Part shown: positions 62,101 through 64,000 of the stretch, piece after piece
Numbering within the stretch: the first letter of the stretch is position 1
How the letters are laid out: each line of letters begins with the position of its first letter
DNA from: Earliella scabrosa
Taxonomy: Eukaryota; Basidiomycota; Agaricomycetes; Polyporales; Polyporaceae
Reading direction: 5' to 3'
Length of the DNA: 64,000 bases
Assembly (NCBI GenBank): GCA_022605405.1
Contig: JABYQQ010000001.1
Coordinates: forward strand, 3,658,001 to 3,722,000
Made by a program: the position numbers and the translations under genes
The notes under the pieces: generated by a model
Database searches by the model: none
Told to the model about the DNA's origin: nothing
Seen by the model: the letters and a program-made list of their open reading frames with translations, nothing else

Positions 62101-62988
62101 CGGCGGGCGGTGACTGTCTTCTGTGATGGGTCACTACAGCCTAAGCCGCACTGTCGAACAGGCGCGGCATTCCGGGCATATCGTGCGGGGCGGCTCCTGT
62201 TCAAGCGCGGCATTGCGTGTGGACGCGCCACCTCGTACGACGCCGAAATGATCGCGGGAGGAATGGGCCTCGCCTTCGCCACCAAACAGGAGTGCGAGAC
62301 GATACATGTGGTAGCCGACAACGAGTCGGCGCTCCGAACGCTGCTTGATCCGGGGATGCACGGACAGCAGTTGGTGTCGATCGTGGCGTGCCGCAACGTC
62401 CGCGAATGGCTGGAGAAGGACAACCGGCGACGGGTTGTCTTTCACTGGTGCCCGTCCCACGAAGGCGTGGAGTGGAACGAGCTGGTGGACGAGGACGCCA
62501 AGCAAGCGGCAGCCCTCCCAACGGATCGCGACGAGTGCTCGTTGGCACACGCTCATCACCTGCTCGCGGTACAGCTGAAGTCAGACTGGCGTGACGAGTA
62601 TCGATCGTCACCGACTTACAGCGGCCGTCACTTTCTTCGATTGGCGGCCTTCGACCCGCCAAGTCATCTCTCGAGTCCGGCGCTCAAAGCGTTCGGGGAC
62701 TCGAGATCGTGCATGGCACGATTCTGCCGGGCGGTCCTGGACCACGCACCAATAGGATCGTTCCGGCGCCGCTTCTTCCCCAACGAATCGACAACCTGCC
62801 CGGAATGCGGAGTGTTCCAGGACAGGGAGCATGTACTGCTCAAGTGCAGGAAGTACCGCCGCTGGTGGAATTGCCGCGGTGAGTACGAATTCCTGCAGCG
62901 GGTGAGCTCTTACCGTGACGTCACCACGTTCATTACGTCGAATGAGAGCGCGTTCAGCTTCGCGGACGCGCCCGAACCTATTGATTGA
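59146..62988 (+). CDS. LINE ORF2, endonuclease-reverse transcriptase-RNase H
   Basis: This frame has 1280 residues. The endonuclease (1-230) has LLVQEPYY, VVGDFNLHSTVW (about 141) and TDHALITT (about 226). The reverse transcriptase (about 450-740) has VVIPKPKKDD, YRPIVLLSCLGKLCEK, AFDVAQFYPSV with the first catalytic Asp (about 575), QGSSLSPPLANLYI and the catalytic FFVDDALL (about 673). The RNase H (about 985-1115) has VFCDGS, AEMIAGG, VADNESAL and a SHEGVEWNELVDEDA segment, giving all D-E-D-D positions. A terminal knuckle CPECGVFQDREHVLLKC lies near residue 1220. The protein nicks target DNA and copies the element RNA in place (target-primed reverse transcription). All catalytic residues are present. 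ORF2 begins at the ATG that shares one base with the ORF1 stop. Confidence 0.96.
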   Translation: MRRLRIVSNNVNHTPNQLHFLLETLVRTCDILLVQEPYYGPIKTVASNTDPAGEVLVGTQVHPAWLLLETRTPARVCAYVNRELVDLRPQLCAHIVNHRDMILISLTIDGEIHYYLNVYNDERCTALTWLQDHAAELPPLDLVVGDFNLHSTVWEPDAPHESPRAADLMNLMAGLGLSLVNTDGAPTHRPHNRTLRSTVPDLVWAPSDCAASGEVRTHIDLTGRGLTDHALITTTVRVGWWEKILPPNIKRKSAAERAFLKDLVDGVAAVAVDLDTIYGIQRTCDAILLAVRTAWEAHAEAPKVSSRSKRWWNEECATALTAFRAERTRETRRAFKRAVKAAKAQFYEERIAAACEKGKRVWDVVSWTKPRSLPMYKSLIHQGRPLVELDELWEAVNTTYNSAADREVDMSFLNDIPQLDERDFPPISMQELRDAVSNVSGRSAPGADHLRWPYVAALVKHEACGEILRRLFNACIERAYWPTQFKEAVSVVIPKPKKDDYSRLKSYRPIVLLSCLGKLCEKVLAARLHYEGQKWGAFHPAQFGGTKQHSTVDAGLILVHRIRQGWARGLDTSVLAFDVAQFYPSVNHEMLLGILQKQGFNSKLVKFLKHYLSGRSTVYRWDVFTSPSFEAVGVGVVQGSSLSPPLANLYIAPVIHRLCPINQDGAGGHPWLQFFVDDALLSVSGFTLEGNVRVLEEQYRRAVTELDRVGLRVEHEKTEACHFTWKRGNPPIDLGEAPFTGQTPLEPVSVWRHLGFYLDRKLTFRAHVRFYGSRAASTAQSLLMLGNSIRGMPPAQRRVLYKSCVVPLMTYGCQLWYRRKGTKWHIDFLRKAQNTAARWITGAFRTSPVGGMEVLAGLPPIRLHIEKLVNRTGLRANTLMASHPLLAALPNPWVCNHLAPDVAFPMGTGYPDSRDTPLVALDFAGRVCTEEFAPLHAEARPGKRVLDMYGDRLTWHLEHPKKDSDALAEWMRSTLMPRLDDAMNDRRAVTVFCDGSLQPKPHCRTGAAFRAYRAGRLLFKRGIACGRATSYDAEMIAGGMGLAFATKQECETIHVVADNESALRTLLDPGMHGQQLVSIVACRNVREWLEKDNRRRVVFHWCPSHEGVEWNELVDEDAKQAAALPTDRDECSLAHAHHLLAVQLKSDWRDEYRSSPTYSGRHFLRLAAFDPPSHLSSPALKAFGDSRSCMARFCRAVLDHAPIGSFRRRFFPNESTTCPECGVFQDREHVLLKCRKYRRWWNCRGEYEFLQRVSSYRDVTTFITSNESAFSFADAPEPID

Positions 62989-63154
62989 CGAGAGACTCCG
63001 GTCCTCGCTTGGCGACTATGGCGCTGCCTGTCAGCGCATACGAAGCCCTTAGATGTAGGCAACATTGGCTGAGAACACTCGCCCGCCACCGTGAGACGTA
63101 CCAGTAAACAGCCGCACCTGTACTCCGTACGAGCGGGATATAAAAGCGTGAATT

Positions 63155-63175
63155 AAAAAAAAAAAAAAAAAAAAA
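63155..63175 (+). repeat. Poly(A) tail of the retrotransposon
   Basis: An uninterrupted run of 21 A lies directly before the right target-site copy. Its last two bases may belong to the duplication. Confidence 0.95.
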
Positions 63176-63187
63176 GTCACCATTCGC
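63174..63187. repeat. Target-site duplication, right copy
   Basis: AAGTCACCATTCGC is identical to 56615-56628 and directly follows the A run, with which its first two bases overlap. Confidence 0.93.
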
Positions 63188-63256
63188 GCACCATCCGGCG
63201 CCATGACCTGCAAGCGCAGGGGCCACCGGGCTCCTACAGGTAGCGCTCTCTGCTAG

Positions 63257-63834
63257 TTAGGATGACCTATGACCGACTAAGCCTCCCCGACAGCCATCAG
63301 AGACTTCTACGCTGTCCCAATGAGCTATTGTTGTCCTTGAAGGATCGAACGACGAAGGACGCGCCTCGATCTGTGTTGGATGGCCCATGCATATAGTCTT
63401 TGATCGAGCCTGGATGGTCGGAACTTTGAGCTGTTCATCGAAATCGCTCACGGAAACCACATATACACCGGGTTCGACGGCCTGTGCGATTCCACAGCTC
63501 AGCGAGCAGACGCATGCGCGCGCCTGGGCTTTGGAGTGATCATGGATCGATTCGACCGGCGTGTATTGTGTGCTGTGAATGGCCGATGTTTGCAAAGGCC
63601 GTGATCTGCTGTTGTGTTCCGTCCACATGAGGGCGCTACTTTCGAGGGTGCCCGACGACGTTCCTGAACAACAATTGAGAAGTCAGAGTAGCGTCTAAGT
63701 ATCGGAAAGTTAGACCCTAGATTCACCGAGCTGTCTCGACTCTCGACAGAACGATTCAGGTCCAGCGGGTCCGTGTGTTGTTCCTGCTGACGGCCTGAGG
63801 TCCAATACAAGGTCAAATTATCCTGAGTTTCCAT
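63257..63834 (-). CDS. Unidentified coding segment next to the insertion, possibly the 5' part of a disrupted gene
   Basis: On the minus strand a frame starts at ATG 63834 (METQDNLTLYWTSGRQQEQH). It is followed by a possible intron, and then a frame (open through 63628 to 63257) that reads naturally: SIHDHSKAQARACVCSLSCG, then EPGVYVVSVSDFDEQLKVP. The phase of the first splice is not settled. Near 63275 a possible donor (TTA|GTCGGTC) and an acceptor at 63213 (TTGCAG) would splice to VMAPDGARMVTYGG, which runs into the target-site duplication and continues on the far side of the retrotransposon at 56614. A 'PDG...VTYGG' stretch resembles a kelch repeat, but that is a weak clue. The gene is not identified. 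Confidence 0.35.
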
Positions 63835-64000
63835 GGCACACGGTCTGAGGGGTGCCGGTGGGACTGGGTAGGACTAGGTGTATCTTGACTGCGAGGACAA
63901 CGCGAGGCCCAGTGATGACGCAGGCCGCGGGTCATGACCATCATATCAACCTCGATATCGATTTGTCGAAGTACTAGGAGCCACGGCATTAGCCCTTTCT

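Larger units (their letters stand above)
56629..63173 (+). mobile_element. Complete non-LTR retrotransposon (LINE), Tad1-like
   Basis: About 6.5 kb bounded by a 12-14 base target-site duplication. It has a 124-base 5' leader, two intact open frames and a 21-A tail (63155-63175). ORF1 is gag-like with three zinc knuckles; ORF2 has an apurinic-type endonuclease, reverse transcriptase, RNase H and a C-terminal CCHC-type knuckle. This order, including RNase H, fits the Tad1 clade (I superfamily) common in fungi; the clade was judged by layout, not by a tree. There are no stops or frameshifts in either frame, so the copy is probably young and could be active. No long terminal repeats are present. 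Confidence 0.93.

Overview
This is a stretch of filamentous-fungal nuclear DNA, most likely from an agaricomycete (mushroom-forming basidiomycete). The signs are GC-rich sequence, genes cut by many very short GT-AG introns (about 45-90 bases), micro-exons, pyrimidine-rich leaders, two DUF6593-type proteins (a family I know from Agaricomycetes), a basidiomycete-style flavin-dependent halogenase and a Zn2Cys6 regulator. I rebuilt gene models by hand from reading frame, splice signals and family conservation. Each main multi-exon model closes in frame.

Left part (1-13 kb): the N-terminus of an unidentified minus-strand protein running off the left edge; a 10-exon halogenase; an 18-exon phospholipid:diacylglycerol acyltransferase (LRO1-like) tail to tail with it; a DUF6593 protein; and a 2-oxoglutarate/Fe(II) dioxygenase. 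Middle part (14-26.6 kb): a PWWP-domain chromatin protein, a Sec2-type Rab exchange factor, Elongator subunit Elp6 head to head with Golgi tether subunit Cog3, a LAMTOR1/Meh1-like lipid-anchor candidate, and an orphan three-exon coding segment. Then comes a gene-poor interval (26.6-30.3 kb).

From 30 to 45.5 kb: a 12-exon Zn2Cys6 transcription factor, a P-loop kinase-like protein with an 11-base exon, a second DUF6593 protein, a doubtful small gene, an MMTAG2-type protein, a SQS1-type R3H/G-patch splicing protein and, divergent from it, the ER SNARE Use1. From 45.4 to 52.2 kb no gene can be modelled with confidence, although several short stretches read like exons. Two serine/proline-rich, low-complexity proteins follow.

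The right end (56.6-63.2 kb) holds a complete non-LTR (LINE, Tad1-like) retrotransposon. It has an ORF1 with CCHC knuckles, an ORF2 with endonuclease, reverse transcriptase, RNase H and a terminal zinc knuckle, a 21-A tail and a matching target-site duplication. The two ORFs overlap as TAATG, and both are open, so the copy looks young. It may have landed in a minus-strand host reading frame.

Most recognisable genes are housekeeping (vesicle traffic, lipid storage, tRNA modification, splicing, chromatin). The halogenase, dioxygenase and Zn2Cys6 regulator are accessory-type genes, but no backbone synthase is present, so I do not call a biosynthetic cluster.
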